This document shows, one piece after another, positions 47,762-59,599 of a DNA stretch of 64,000 nucleotides. The notes beneath the pieces are model-generated. The model did no database searches. It saw only the letters and a list, made by a program, of their open reading frames with translations, and had not been told where the DNA came from. Position 1 is the stretch's first letter; the number at the start of each line of letters is the position of its first letter. This stretch comes from Isoetes taiwanensis (lineage: Eukaryota; Streptophyta; Lycopodiopsida; Isoetales; Isoetaceae). Location of the stretch: positions 7,980,545 to 8,044,544 of the forward strand of contig JAJEKV010000061.1 in the NCBI GenBank assembly GCA_021234155.1, read 5' to 3'. A program made the translations under genes and the position numbers.

Positions 47762-48010
47762 TGGCATTATATGGATATTTTCACAGCTTTTCTTAACGCC
47801 AAGTTAGAGGAGGATATTTATATGAAGCAACCCCCTGGATTTGAGCAAGCGAGAGACAAAGTTTGGAAACTGAAAAGGGCTGTTTATGGACTAAAACAGT
47901 CCCCCAGACAGTGGTATTTGTGCATGGACACATACTTAAAGGAACAAGGATTTATCAAACTAAAAGATGACGGCAATATATATCTATTCAAAGAAGGCAC
48001 TGAGTTCTGC
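47762..48010 (+). pseudogene. Copia reverse-transcriptase fragment
   Basis: The frame reads TAFLNAKLEEDIYMKQPPGF, VWKLKRAVYGLKQSPRQWY and a MDTYLKEQGF block, the copia RT region just before the YVDD active site. It starts at the hairpin and loses similarity near 48,010, before the active site. It differs clearly from the RT of the 26-31 kb element (MKQPPGFE instead of ISQPEGY), so it comes from a different copia lineage. Confidence 0.85.
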
Positions 48011-48239
48011 TCTTCTAAATGTATAAAAATGTTCTCAGTTCTATGTACTATCATATACCTTATGTAATGTATAATTTTCATATATTAATTGCCACAAATT
48101 GTCTTTAACTTATAAGTTGGAATTTGAACATGATTTCTTTTACATCTAACAATAATTGACTTGTAAATAAGGTTGAATAATGTATAACCTAAGTAACAAT
48201 ATTGATGACCAATACTTGCAGCCAGGAACACCGGTTCAG

Positions 48240-49000
48240 GGTCTCAAGGCCAAGGCCGGCAAAGACCAGTGGTAACCTAGAACTGCTCGCCGAACATGAC
48301 GACTAACAAGACATGACAGCTTGAGACAAGTTGAATGCAAGATTGGCCCGTGATGAGGAATCGATGCAAGAATTACTCCAAGTGGGGCAATACCACTAAT
48401 GCATGCTCAAGAGTATGGACCGCCACCACCACCTCCACCACTTGTGGGAGGTATTGACGAAACACCTCAGCCAGAAAGAGAGGAAAATCGGGTGCCCGAG
48501 AAGAAAAGAAAGAGGAGAAGAAGAGGCGGGAGGGGCCCATCTCCTTCCAGCTCTAGCAAATCGGAGACCTCAGACAGTGGATCCGGCAGTAGCTCTGACA
48601 ATGAGTCAGACACATCACAAGGCAGGAACAAGAACGTAAAGACAAATAATTAATAAAAGAAGGTAGACAAAGGTAATGAGCAATGTCCGGAAGACAAGAA
48701 AGCCGGGTCACCGGGTAAGGAGAGGTCGTGGATGGAGGCGTAAGCATGGCTTGATGAGATGAAAGAATTCTAAACTCTTATGGTATGAAGGATAAGGACA
48801 TAGGTAAAGTGGCAATGGCAAATTTGATAGGACCAGCCAGCTGAGAAGAAATAATTGCAAGTTCAGGACTTTCAGCAAGCGTTCCACAAGCACTACGTGC
48901 CGAGATTCCACACGAGTAGACAGATACAACAGTTTTGCATGCTGGACCAAGGCAACTTATCCATGGGTGTAAATATGATAATGCTACCCAAAAAGCAACC
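48240..49000 (+). pseudogene. Ty3/gypsy-like gag relic
   Basis: A proline run (GPPPPPPPLVGG), a basic stretch (KKRKRRRRGG) and a Ser/Asp/Glu-rich stretch occupy 48,399-48,653. Further on, in shifted frames, come KAWLDEMKEF, IGKVAMANLIGPAS and FQQAFHKHYVPRFH with LDQGNLSM, which match the helical core of gypsy gag (W-F---F---Y-P, then L-QG). At least three frameshifts and a stop. The N-terminal mix of proline and charged runs is compatible with a gag but not diagnostic. Confidence 0.45.
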
Positions 49001-49259
49001 GTCCGACAAGTGTCGAGGTGCTTGAGGTGCTTTTACTCGATGAATTTTCGCTCAATCCAACCTCGGGGTTGTTACTCCAAAAAAATAGTATGCATGTTCC
49101 GGCTGGGGAGGGATTGATGACATGGATGTCCCCGCTGAATTGCTGTGAGCAATCCCTCATGTTTACGGGATCTCAAGTTGGCGGATTCTTGAGGAAAGTT
49201 TTTTTCTTGGATTGTCATTCCTCCCAAGTCTGCTATCATGGCTGCAAATTCACCGCAAT

Positions 49260-49345
49260 TCTCAATTCTAATTCCAATCCCAATCCTAATCCTGAAATTT
49301 AATTCCAATTCTCAATTCTAATTCCAATCCCAATCCCAATTCCAG
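49260..49345 (+). repeat. Short tandem repeat, TCAATTCTAATTCCAATCCC
   Basis: Two copies, about 50 bp apart, of TCAATTCTAATTCCAATCCC, each with shorter AATCC-type repeats after it. Confidence 0.7.
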
Positions 49346-49545
49346 CTTCCATTGCACCTCCATTTTATGGCCAATTCCTGAAAGCCTTGATGATCGTAAT
49401 AGGAGAATTTATCCGAATTTGAAGCCAACAGAAAAAGAGAATCGAGAAAGAGAATGAAAGAAAGGGAAAAGGAAAACATTCCACCAAACGAGAGGAGGAG
49501 AAAACAAGGGCTTAGTGAAAGAAGACCGCAGAACTCTCAAAAGAG

Positions 49546-50310
49546 TTAGATGATTCTTTTAATCACATTGTCGAACGCTTCTCGAATTTGGATAAAGGGA
49601 AAGTTCTTCAAAGACTTTTCAAGAGAAACAAACATTTGCCATTGGAATTTGTATGTACCAGATCCCGTGGATATTGCTATAATGAAAACCATGATTGTGA
49701 ATGTTAGGGGAGACAATGCAGTGCAAAAAATGCAAAGAACAACCGATGTCCTCCAAGCAAGAAAGAGCACCCTTCAAATGGCAAAGATCTTCGATTTGAG
49801 AGGGATTAATCAATCTGCAATTTCAAGGGTTCTATCTGCTCCAAGAAAACTATTGCCATGGCATTTAGAAGACGATATTTGCAAGAGTGTGAAGCTGGCC
49901 CTTGGTCAATATTTGGAAGGAAGAGAAGAAGTGACGATTTTCAATCAAGAAATATCCACGGGCGAGGAAGTTTTGGGATGAAAATACTAGAGTCTCACCT
50001 TATAAGAAGCATGTGAGGAAGCATTTGGCTGAAAATGGTGATAAAATTGATCATCCTATTCATTTGCTAGAGATTACACTGTGTAATAGTTTCACCGTAA
50101 ATTTGAAATGTTGTGCACTAATTCTTTTCATTCACTTTATAAAATAACTAAATTTATTATTGTAATTGTGTTCGTGTACAATTGTACCTTTGCTTTTCAA
50201 GAAGGAACATCCTAATATAAAGATGTCCCAAAGAGGCTTTTGAAAAACTGAAGCCAAGCTATGTAAGAAAACTTCAAGAAAGGGAGACTTGTTGTTGCCA
50301 ATACCATTTG
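49546..50310 (+). pseudogene. Transposase-like gene, N-terminal part, copy 2
   Basis: An open frame at 49,550-49,981 is followed, after a frameshift, by FWDENTRVSPYKKHVRKH (about 49,967-50,025). After an interruption of about 100 bp comes FKKEHPNIKMSQRGF, KLKPSYVRKLQER, and a CCCQYH metal-binding-like cluster near 50,295. I associate this series (FW-NTRVSP, HP-I--F, LKP-YV, CCC-YH) with the same family whose core lies at 60.0-60.5 kb and, inverted, at 3.7-4.2 kb; the copies here do not overlap enough to prove it. The catalytic part is missing. Confidence 0.5.
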
Positions 50311-51060
50311 CACTGACGCCATCAACAATATGAGGACAGATCTTCTTTCTTATTTTGGGAGGGTCTTGGCATTTGTGTTACACATGTAACGCCGCATGCG
50401 CGGCGCTCCCATTGTCTTATGCCCTCCCAAGATCCAAATTTTGGATCCCAGTTCACAAAATTTAATCTTCTTCTCGGGCATCCGAAGTTGAAGAAATTAA
50501 TGGGGGTAGGGAATTCGAATTGGTCTGCCAAGATTCAATACTAAATTAGAGGGAAGGGAGGATGGCAAGATGTCTACAAAATTTGGGTTCCTTTTCTTCT
50601 TGCGCCAACAAACCGGCCCTCATTGCCGAGGGCCGGATTTTCCCCATCTCTTTGCGGTCTCATTGCAAAGAGGGGTCGGATTGCAGAATCCTGACGTAAC
50701 CGTGTAAGCCGGATTCAACTTGCTATGTTGTTTCGGGCTTTATTGTGCAAAAAACTAACTATTTTTTTCCTTCGCGTGTGTAGCTTTGAAGAGTGCTTGC
50801 GCAGCAAATACTTTGTCGCCGCATTTAAATTTCCGTGACCCCAAGATTCTCGATTCTTCTCTATCTCATTTTGGGGCTTCGAATCGCTTTCTCATTTTGG
50901 CACCAAGGTCGGTTAGATCTTGAAAACGTGAGTAGAGCATATCATTGATAGGCTTGCTTGGTCGGATCTTCTCGTAACTCATGAAGAAATCTTTATTTCG
51001 TGATTCAAGGCATTTGAGTTGCTTCGGAGCGGGCCAGTCTGTGGTAAGTGACATGTGACA
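50311..51060. other. GC-richer intergenic stretch with hairpins
   Basis: CGCCGC-ATGC-GCGGCG near 50,390-50,405. Then two successive hairpins, CCGGCCCTC...GAGGGCCGG (50,613-50,636, loop ATTGCC) and CTCTTTGC...GCAAAGAG (50,648-50,672). Short hairpins like the first resemble Helitron 3' ends, but no CTRR follows. No gene supported. Confidence 0.45.
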
Positions 51061-51125
51061 GTGGTTTTATTTTATCATGATTTTTAACTGCTTTTTTACT
51101 TTTTTAAATCTTCAATCCAACCGGG

Positions 51126-51960
51126 TTGTTTACGCCAATCTTCATTTGACATGCGTGGCACGGTTAGTTTGCATTGTTCAACATGTGTGAGGTGAGTTTT
51201 GTCTCCTCAGATAGGTCGGTTTGGGGCCTAGAAAACGTGTAAAAAAGAAGATAAACAAGCTGAATTAAATAAACAAGGATAGAATAAAATAGACAAATGT
51301 CGAATTAAATAAAGTTCAAGAGTAATCCCGATATGGTCGGGCCTATACCGCTATTTCGCTTTATTTGTCGGGCCTATACCGCTATTTGGCTACAGTTCAA
51401 TGTCTCTTATGGAGAGACAATGCTTCCAGAGGCAATTTTGCTGTGTAAGTTATTTCTGTTTTTATCTCTTATTTAGTGGCGCTGGCAATGGCCTCATTTA
51501 AGGATGTTAGGTTCAGCTTTGAAAACAAAGAAGACAAAAAAACTTGGTAAAGGCTACACTTCATGCTCTCTTATGGAGAGACAATGCCTCACGCGCAAGC
51601 CAGCTATGGTAATTCATGTCTTGGAACAGAAGCCGCCTTTGTTTAAGCCAATCTTCATTTGATATGCAAGGCCATCTAAGCTATTTAGTGCCATCTAAGT
51701 TATAGCCATGTAAGTTATTTCTGTTTTTATCTCTTATTTTGTGGCAGCTTTGTTTATGACAATAATAACTGTAATTCATGTCAACTCCCAAGCAGCCGCC
51801 TTTGTTTAAGACAATATTTATTTGACATGCAGGGCACTATCAAGGTGGCATACTAGGAGCTTATGAAGGTGGCATACTAGGAGCTTATCCGCATTGTTCA
51901 ACACAGTGGCTTTTTATCTTCTCATATATTCCTCAGATAGGTCGGTTTTCCATATTCTTC
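51126..51960 (+). repeat. Interleaved local duplications
   Basis: Blocks recur in shuffled, diverged copies. TTTGTTTAAGNCAATNTTYATTTGA occurs near 51,635 and 51,800, with a shorter version near 51,128. GTAAGTTATTTCTGTTTTTA occurs near 51,445 and 51,706. CTCTTATGGAGAGACAATGC occurs near 51,410 and 51,571, and includes the hairpin GTCTCT-GAGAC in the first. CTCAGATAGGTCGGTTT occurs near 51,207 and 51,932. GTCGGGCCTATACCGCTATT is duplicated at 51,336 and 51,367, and AAGGTGGCATACTAGGAGCT at about 51,849 and 51,875. Likely non-coding Helitron or MITE-like sequence. Confidence 0.6.
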
Positions 51961-53399
51961 CTATCTTCTTTCATATTGCAGTGGAGTGGCATCCATCTAT
52001 TTAGTGCTGCAGTAAAGGGAGTGGCAGCCATCTATTTCTGTGGCACTATCATGGTGGCATACTTGGCTGGTCGCTTGATTGCTCTTTGCAAGGTTGGTTG
52101 GAATTTTAGTTGTGTATATTGCTTCGCTTTCCAAAGTGTACGCCAATAAGAGTCTTGGGTAGAATGTCCAATAGCCTTCATATTGAGTCATAGGGTTGTT
52201 TATGTTATGTTCAATAGTGTCCAAGTCTGAACTGCGGTCCATGCCAACCGCGGTCCGAACTTGCTCTAATTTATTTTCCTTTCCTATTTTATGTAGATGG
52301 TGAAAATCTTGGTGCCATGGTATGCCTTTGGTGGCCATGTTGCCATCGTTTGATTCGAAAAGGAGGTGCACGCCACGATCTCCTTTGTTGTCAAAGCCTT
52401 GGGGTCGGTATGAGTGGCAGCTTTGGAGGCCATGTCCAAAGTGTATTTCCTCGAAGTTGACAAGTGTTGATATTGAGAAGCTTATTCTCAAGCTTGAAAA
52501 CTTCTACAAAGAAAGTGTTATTGTGGAAGTAAAGGAGGTCAAACAAGTCATTGATGACATGCTGTTTTGCATTGAAAAATGGGGAAGATGGTTGTGAGAG
52601 TAACATGGATGAAGAGGTTAGGAACGCAAAGAAAGCATAGTGCGAAGTTTCTTTTTTTGTTGTTTCCATTTTGAAGATGCTATTGTAGCATTTGTTTTTG
52701 ATAAAAGAGTATCTCTTTAGAATACTCTTCTATTGTACTTTATCAAACTTATGAGGTACATGCCTTATGTACCCTTTTGATGTAATCAAAAATCTGGTCA
52801 AAGGATAAAAGAACTTATCTACTTATTGTAGTCCCTTCTATTCTGTTCACTTGAGGCTATCCATTTCTTTTTTTTTTTTGTGACGTTTGAAGTTGCTAAA
52901 ACATTTAAGGCAGACATTTAGGTGTTGTCGAGGTCAAAACTCTAAAACATTTAAGTTGGCATTATATGTCAAATTAATGAGCTTTTGCACCCATTTGGAC
53001 CGCAATGGATACCAAGCTCAATTTTGTTCTTTTGATGTGCTCCTTTATTGGTTTGCATCTCTAATTCTTCCAAATCTTTTTTTAGGGTTCAAGTTTAAAT
53101 CTCACATTTAAATACTAGACCAAGAGCCTTTTGGGTTCCATGGGTCGTGGATACGACATGTTTAGGGCACTCTTTTGGTTGCAAGTTTAGAAATGCCGCA
53201 TGGGCACGCATCGTGTTTGAGGGTCTGTTTGAGGTCTAGGAGTCAAATGTGTTCATGTAGTACTATTTAATTATTATTTTGTTGGCACATATGAAAATAT
53301 ATATCGGTGTAAATTTGTATGCCTAAGTAGACCATTGGCCTTATATACCCCATTGAAATACATAACCTCATGTTCATGTTTAGGTATGGTGACATCAAA
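51961..53399. other. Unassigned, possible 5' part of the Helitron
   Basis: A 91-codon plus ORF at 52,322-52,597 (CPKCISSKLTSVDIEKLI and a helical end) has no family I know. The rest is AT-rich. The 5' end of the Helitron (TC start) should lie somewhere upstream of 53.4 kb; I could not place it. Confidence 0.3.
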
Positions 53400-54189
53400 A
53401 CCATGAGTCCTAGAACTTATAAAGATGGCCGTGGAAACACATGCTACAACCCAACAAGAATCAAGGTCAGCTAGGAAGAAGAGGCCCGCCCGAAACGAAT
53501 TGACATGGAGAGTAACGAGCACGCAACGAGGGAAGATAGTAATGTGGATGACCATGCATGCAGGGAGATGGAATTGCATATGGAACTATTGCAAGAAACT
53601 TGCAACAGAACTTGACGAAAGTGTATAACGGTCCATGCATCAACAAGTGTGGATATTGTGAGTTCATTGACAAGTGAGATTGTGAATGGTGATGGTGTTG
53701 AGGGTCTACCAGCACATGTAACTATGTGTAACACGCCTTTGAATCTTGCTCAAACCCAGATGTTGTACCACAAAAATCCCTTATATCAAACACCTAAAAG
53801 ATTGGAAACTATATTAGAGAAAACCAGGGCCGCACGAAGACGGTGGCCAAAGCCAGAGCATTAGCAAGAGAATTTGAGAATGTTAGCTTAACGCCCCGAA
53901 GCACAACAATGGCATCATGTTTGATGCACCAATGTGAGAATGTTGCTGCGATGGTGATGTAGTGGAAGCTGTATCGCATTTAAACCCATTGTAGACGCGG
54001 CCTCATGAAGAACCAAGCAGCATTGGGGCACGCGGTTAGCATGAGAAGGATGAATCTCGTGCATGTAGAGGCATTCCGTGATGATGATGGAGATGCACTA
54101 CAAGCTGATGCAATAATAAGGCTTAAGGGTTGATTTTGAAAATAGTTTGGAGTGCCGTGATCTCCTCGCAATATTGCGATGCGTGAAGG

Positions 54190-56090
54190 ATGAGCAAAAA
54201 ATGCAAGCTTTGTGGGGCCTTGCTATGGAAGGATGAACTTGGTACATTTTGTTGTTCAAATGGGAAGGTTTCATTGCCACCCTTCCCGACCTCCAAATTT
54301 CATGGACCCGCATTACAAGGAAGGATGACGCTGGAAAGGACTTCCGATCTGGTATTAGAAAATATAACAATGCTCTTGCATTTGCCTCATTGGTCTGCCA
54401 AACTCGATGCCTTCCTTGGCAAACCCGCTGGAGGTGTGTACACTTTCGTGAGTCAACGGCCGCATGTGTCACATGATGGGAACTTTGTTACCCGATAGCC
54501 GTGACATCAGTCCGTGTTTTGCACAAATTTATATCATGGACGGGATGAGTTGCAGCCTAGATCGCCAGACATCATTCAAGCTGGGTACGCGACGTGATAC
54601 AATGGCATGCCTTCAACGCGATGATGGCAGATGTAAATCCTTTGTTCAGATCTTCCTCTCACCACCGAGGTAATGCGAAAGCAAATCCAAATGTTGATAT
54701 GCGCTCGGATTCCAAGTGCAAACCCGCAGGATTCACGAGACTACGAGATAGTGCTCCATCCAAAAAATGAGATAGCAATATTAATGCCAATTGACTCGCC
54801 CGTAAGACAATCTCGTGAGACATTGTGGTACATTCTAAAGAAGGAGGAATAAGGCATATTGACGCACTGCATTCATCATATGATGCTCTCCACTTTGCAC
54901 TACTCTTCCCCTATGGAACTGATGGCTGGCATACTGGGATCAAACAAGTGAACAGATCAAAGGGGGTAACCATGTTGCAATTCTATAAGTATCATCTACA
55001 GGTACGCAGTGGCACATTATCACCATTGCATATTGCTGGGAGATTGTTCCATGAGTACATTTGTGACATGTTTGCTAAGATGTGGCAGTCAAGATTGGGT
55101 TGGGTACAACTAAACCAAGCTCAACTACGAGCTTAATTGTATAGTGGTATTGTGGATTCCATCGGGCATGATGGTAATTCCATTGGGGCCGCGGTCATTC
55201 TACCAAAGAACATTTATTGAAGCACACGCTACATGACTCAGCCTCTACCAAGATGCGATGGCAATTGTTCGAGAGCTTGGCCGACCAGATTTGTTCATCA
55301 CTATGACTGCCAACCCAAAGTGGCCAGAAATAATGAGGGAACTCATAAATGGCCAGGACCCTTCCGAGAGGCCTGATTTAGTGGCCCGTGTCTTCTACTT
55401 GAAGTTGAGGGAGCTATTAGAGATTGTGTCACATCATGGCATATTTGGTCGCATTTTCGCTAGGATTCATGTCATTGAGTTCCGAAGAGGGGTCTTCCTC
55501 ATGTGCATCTCCTTAACATATTGTACCAGAGGACAAGCCACCCGACGGGCCGAGGATATAGATAAAGTGATTTGTGCCGAGATTCCGATATAAAGAATCC
55601 AACCCCGAATTGTATGAGGTGGTCACACGGCAGATGATGCATGGCCCCCGTGGGCCCTACATATCCTAATGCTCCCCTCGTGATGGTTGATGGGGTTTGC
55701 AAAGAAAGGGTATCCAAAGCAATTTTCTCGAGCAGACTATGATTAGCAACGCTACCCACTCTACAAAAGCGTGAGAAATGATGGAAGAACCGGCTCTCAT
55801 CGAGATGGCATGAACATGGACAATAGATGGGTTGTACCCTACAACCGTGGTTGTCGCGGTTATTTTAGATGCCATATCAATGTTGAGATATGTGCCCATA
55901 TTAAGGGAGTCAAATACTTATACAAGTACATTTACAAGGGTCCGCATTATGATATCATTGAACTTAGGACAAGTTTCGGAGAGAGTGTCACATCGAAAGC
56001 ACTATAACAGATTCCACCATGACGAGGTTCAGCAGCATGTCAATGCGAAATACTATTCTCGCCTCGAGGGGCGATGGCGGGTTGTTCAAG
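54190..56090 (+). pseudogene. Helitron Rep (HUH nuclease) region
   Basis: In order: zinc-finger-like CKLCGALLWKDE (54,198 on) and the following GKVSLPP; YNNALAFASL near 54,360; LLPD...AQIYIMDG near 54,485-54,540; SYDALHFALLFPYGTDGWH near 54,855; GRLFHEYICDMFAKMWQSRL near 55,040; then RPDLFITMTANPKWPEI near 55,280 and RPDLVARVFYLKLRELL near 55,370. The two-His motif of the nuclease is preserved as DNA (55,500-55,508, codons for HVH) but is out of frame with the upstream part, apparently by loss of one base near 55,483. After it come DNRWVVPYN and INVEIC...KYLYKYIYKG (55,820-55,945). The catalytic Tyr region was not identified with certainty. Confidence 0.82.
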
Positions 56091-56899
56091 TTTGATTGTA
56101 AGAACGTAATCCTCATGTCGCGGCGACCGCGCTCACCTTCCTAATGAGCAGCCAATACTTTTCGATGAGAATGCAGACTTAGATGAAGTGGTTAACAATG
56201 CACATGACACCACCTCATGGGTTGGTTTAGGTGAATGCCGCAAATGAATACCCAAAGGTCCCGCACTTTGTTGTACCATGACTTTCCCAAGAGCTTTACT
56301 TGAGCAAAGTTTACATACAAATGGACAAAACGCGGAACGATTCAAAGTTATGCCATCCGTAGGTAGAATGTACTTTGTGACTTCACTGTGGTGAACGATT
56401 CTATTTGGCGGATGTTGCTAAGCAATGTACCGAGCTACGCCTTTGAAGATCCGAGAACCGCTGATGGTCATTTGTGTGAGACGCTCAAGAATGCATGCAT
56501 CGCTTTATGATTGTGAATGATAATTCAGAGTGGCTAGAATGCCTACAGAAGCATCATCATGGGTATGCCACGCCAATGGCTACACTTATTTGCTTCAATT
56601 TCTTTGGAATGTAAACCCATTGTATCCACTTGATATTTGGAAGGAGTTAGAATATAGGATGGTTGAAGATTTTCTAGACCAAAGTTGCTTATGATGCTTA
56701 TTCCAAGATGTGTGTCACTTGAGTCAAGATGCTATTGACATGGCACTAATGGATGTGGAGGATCATATGCAATCGGGTTGGAAGGAGCCCTCGGCGTAAA
56801 TGGGCTTCAACTTACCGTAAACTGTATAGACACAACCACACTATTCCGTGAGGAAATGATGTATGTGAGTATGGATAAAGTCCTATCCGATTCCAGAAG

Positions 56900-58260
56900 T
56901 TGAACATTGATCACCGGGTCGCTGTAACGGCGTCGTTTCTCACCATGTGATCGATAAGACCGGGTGGTGGGGTCTTTCGGAATGGCCCCCGTGGAACCGG
57001 AAAACATATCTATATAACACTCTCCTAGGGTATGTACGCGCAAGGGGTTGATTGCTCTGGCAGTTGCCTCTTCCGGTATTGCGCTCTGTTACCGCAAGGT
57101 GGTCGAACGGCTCATTCGCTTCAAGATACCCATAGGGGCACATGAAGCATCTACTTGCAACATTCCAAGGCGCCGAATTGGCAAGACTCATTCGAAAGCA
57201 TGTCGGTTGATTGTATGGGATGAGGCACCAATGATGCACAAAATGGATATTTGAGGCAAAGTGGATAGAACATTGAGAGATGTGACGGCAATGAGCGTAC
57301 TCGCTTGGTGGGATTCCAATACTATTGGGAGGGGATTTCCACAAATACTACCGTGGTTCCTAAAGGGTCGCTACAAGACAAATTGTAGAAGCTTCTAAAG
57401 CTGCTCAGATATCCGGGATAGTGTGAGAGAATATAAACCGACAATCAACATGCGCCATGAATGCATTGGCTTAGATGCTTTGAACAACAAGCATTTGCGA
57501 CTACTTACTAAGTATAGAGATGGCCGAGAACCAACCTTCCTGAGAAGGGTGTTGATATGGTGCATCCGCCATGTGATATATGCCTTGGCTCGATGATGTG
57601 GATGATTTAATTCAGACATATTTCCGATATCCAAACGTAACCGAAAGAAGTGATCGACACATCGCGGCTATACTATCGCCTTTGAACCATTATGTCGATG
57701 AGATCAATAAGAAGGTGGCCTCTCTCATCCCCCGAGAGACGATTGATTACTTTAGTGCCGATCGAATCATAGACACAGATGGCCAAAAAATGTGTCTATA
57801 TCCCATTGAGTTTTAATGCACAAACTCCAAGTGGTGTACCGCCCCCACGAAGCTAAAACCTAAAGGTGGGAATGATTGTAATGTTGTTGAGGTCTACATC
57901 GCTCAAGAAGGGCCTATGCAATGGAACACGATTGATTATAATGTAAAGCCGGGAAGACGGTTATTGAGGCGTAGATAGTGACCGGGACACACGCGGTGAT
58001 ATCAGGTTCTATCACAAGATTCCAATTGTGCCTACCGATTCAGGTTTGCCATTTCAGTTTGAAAGGGTGCAATTCCTCAAGTCCGCCTTTGCCATGACCA
58101 TAAACAAGTCCCTGGCCGCACAATGCATAAGGTGGGGATATATCTTCCAAAGCCCGCCTTTTACGCGATGGACAATTGTATGTGGCATTCTCAAGGGTAC
58201 AAAATCGACAAGGAATTAGGGTTGCTATTAAAGACCCACCATCCATGCCTCAAGAAGACG
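56900..58260 (+). pseudogene. Helitron Pif1-like helicase region
   Basis: A Walker A region near 56,980-57,010 corresponds to GPxGTGKT, but with Arg in the third place and one A missing from the run after it. This is followed by LYNTLL, LAVASSGIA, FKIPIGAHEASTCNI and Walker B LIVWDEAPMMHK (57,210-57,245). The GGDF motif near 57,325 is frameshifted right after it. Then come LDDVDDLIQTYFRYPN and NHYVDEINKKV (57,600-57,715) and the final AFAMTINKS, GIYLPKPAF blocks near 58,095-58,160, where a frameshift falls between them. The order is that of a Helitron 5'-3' helicase. Not functional. Confidence 0.82.
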
Positions 58261-59286
58261 CCAATACAGCTTCAAGGTTCACAAGGAACGCGGTTTACAC
58301 GGATGCTTTGTGATCCGAAAGTAAGTGTCATGTTCTCGACTAACGCTAGGATGTCCATATATTGCATGTATATGTGTTTTTTTTTCAAAGGTTCTCATGC
58401 TTCTTTGATGTTTTTGATCTTCCTCAATGTGCAGATCATGAAGCCCTACACACCTTTTATACCTCGAACTTGGAAATCCTAAGCCAAGGGCTTATAGTTC
58501 ATGTACATCGTAGGGATGGTGAGTGTGAGATTTGTTAGTTCCAACAATGACAATTGCTTATATGCTTTTAATTAAGGAGTTCATCAATGCATATCTCCTA
58601 TCTTTTTTTCTGAAATGATATCTTATTGTTGTAGGGAGTTGCGCGATAGTTGATAACACACGGGGCGCAGGGTCAGGTTGGAGTCAAAAAGTTCCCTCCA
58701 AGTATACATGCCGGGACTTGCTTCACGCCAGAGGCATCACACACATTGGTGTTTGTGATGGGAGACGGTTCAAGGCTTGGGCATCGATTCCACATGACGC
58801 AGCTTGGTGATTACGAAGCTTCCCCGAAGTTCCTAACAAAGCATAACATTGTTGTTGGTACACCGAAGTCGCTGCGGTGGGACATGGTATCGAGCATGTT
58901 TACATCGCTCATGTTTGCCACCATAGGCACGCATCGAGGAGCTTTATACCTATCGCCTTTCAAGAATCGAAGCTTCATATCGAGCCGACGGATGTTCCTA
59001 GAGTTCTTTGGGATGTGTTCTTCGCGGATGTGGATCCACCGAGATTGACGGGCATAACCTCATTTTGCACTAAAAGTATTTTGTTTTTATGATAGAACCA
59101 AGATATTTGTTTAACATTTTGTTTGTACTTCATATTATGTGTACACTTTTAAAAGGTGAAGTTTGTTCCAGATCTATATTTGTCTATTTCCACCTACACG
59201 TATATTGCCTTCGATGCATTGTGTGCATTCAATGACACAAACCACAACTAACGCACATAAATGCCCACATACGCAAAGACGACTAA
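58261..59286 (+). other. Helitron 3' region, unassigned coding-like pieces
   Basis: Two open stretches in different frames, 58,650-59,048 (132 codons) and 58,877-59,092 (71 codons), include PKSLRWDMVSSMF and HIEPTDVPRVLWDVFFADVD. No family recognised. Plant Helitrons can carry captured host exons here, so a captured gene fragment is possible. Confidence 0.35.
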
Positions 59287-59318
59287 TGCCCGGCGATCGC
59301 CGGGCACACGCTTCTAGT
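59287..59318 (+). other. Helitron 3' terminus: 20-bp palindrome then CTAG|T
   Basis: TGCCCGGCGATCGCCGGGCA (59,287-59,306) is a perfect palindrome; 7 bases later comes CTAG (59,314-59,317) followed by T. This is the CTRR|T end with its hairpin, as needed for termination of rolling-circle transposition. Confidence 0.85.
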
Positions 59319-59599
59319 CCTTATGGTGTTCATAAGGATTGTAAGTGTCGCAAGGTTTGTGGACTGTGTCTAATCGCATGGCTAAGGAGAACATCATCGA
59401 TCAAGTAGTGATTATTGGAGAATGGTGGTCTCGCCCAAAGGATGGTTCCATGCATTTTGTACAAAATGTGGTTTAAAGAAGTGAGTACATGGTTTCGCTT
59501 GTTTCAAACCTATAATTTTGCTTTCTATTTACCATGTTTGCTATAATGTATTGCGTGGCCGCCAACATGTCCTAAGGAGAGGAATAAGAGCAAGACTTA
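59319..59599. other. Helitron 3' flank
   Basis: A short cysteine-rich run (CKCRKVCGLCL, 59,340-59,385) is open for 81 codons in total on plus, but has no known family. It may be the upstream part of the transposase copy that follows. Confidence 0.3.

Larger units (their letters stand above)
53400..59317 (+). mobile_element. Helitron, decayed autonomous-type copy
   Basis: Rep-type and Pif1-type helicase pieces follow one another on plus, and the 3' end fits the Helitron rule: a GC-rich palindrome about 8 bp before a terminal CTAG, followed by T (59,318). Helitrons move by rolling-circle replication using a HUH nuclease joined to a helicase, and insert between A and T. The body is broken by many stops and frameshifts. 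The start given here is only where protein similarity begins; the true 5' end is unknown. Confidence 0.85.

Noticed and set aside
48399-48653. SR-type splicing protein from Ser- and Arg-rich runs
   Set aside because: No RRM and no true RS dipeptide repeats; the downstream residues fit a gypsy gag better.
50390-50405. Second Helitron 3' end
   Set aside because: The CGCCGC-ATGC-GCGGCG hairpin is not followed by CTRR on either strand at the right distance.
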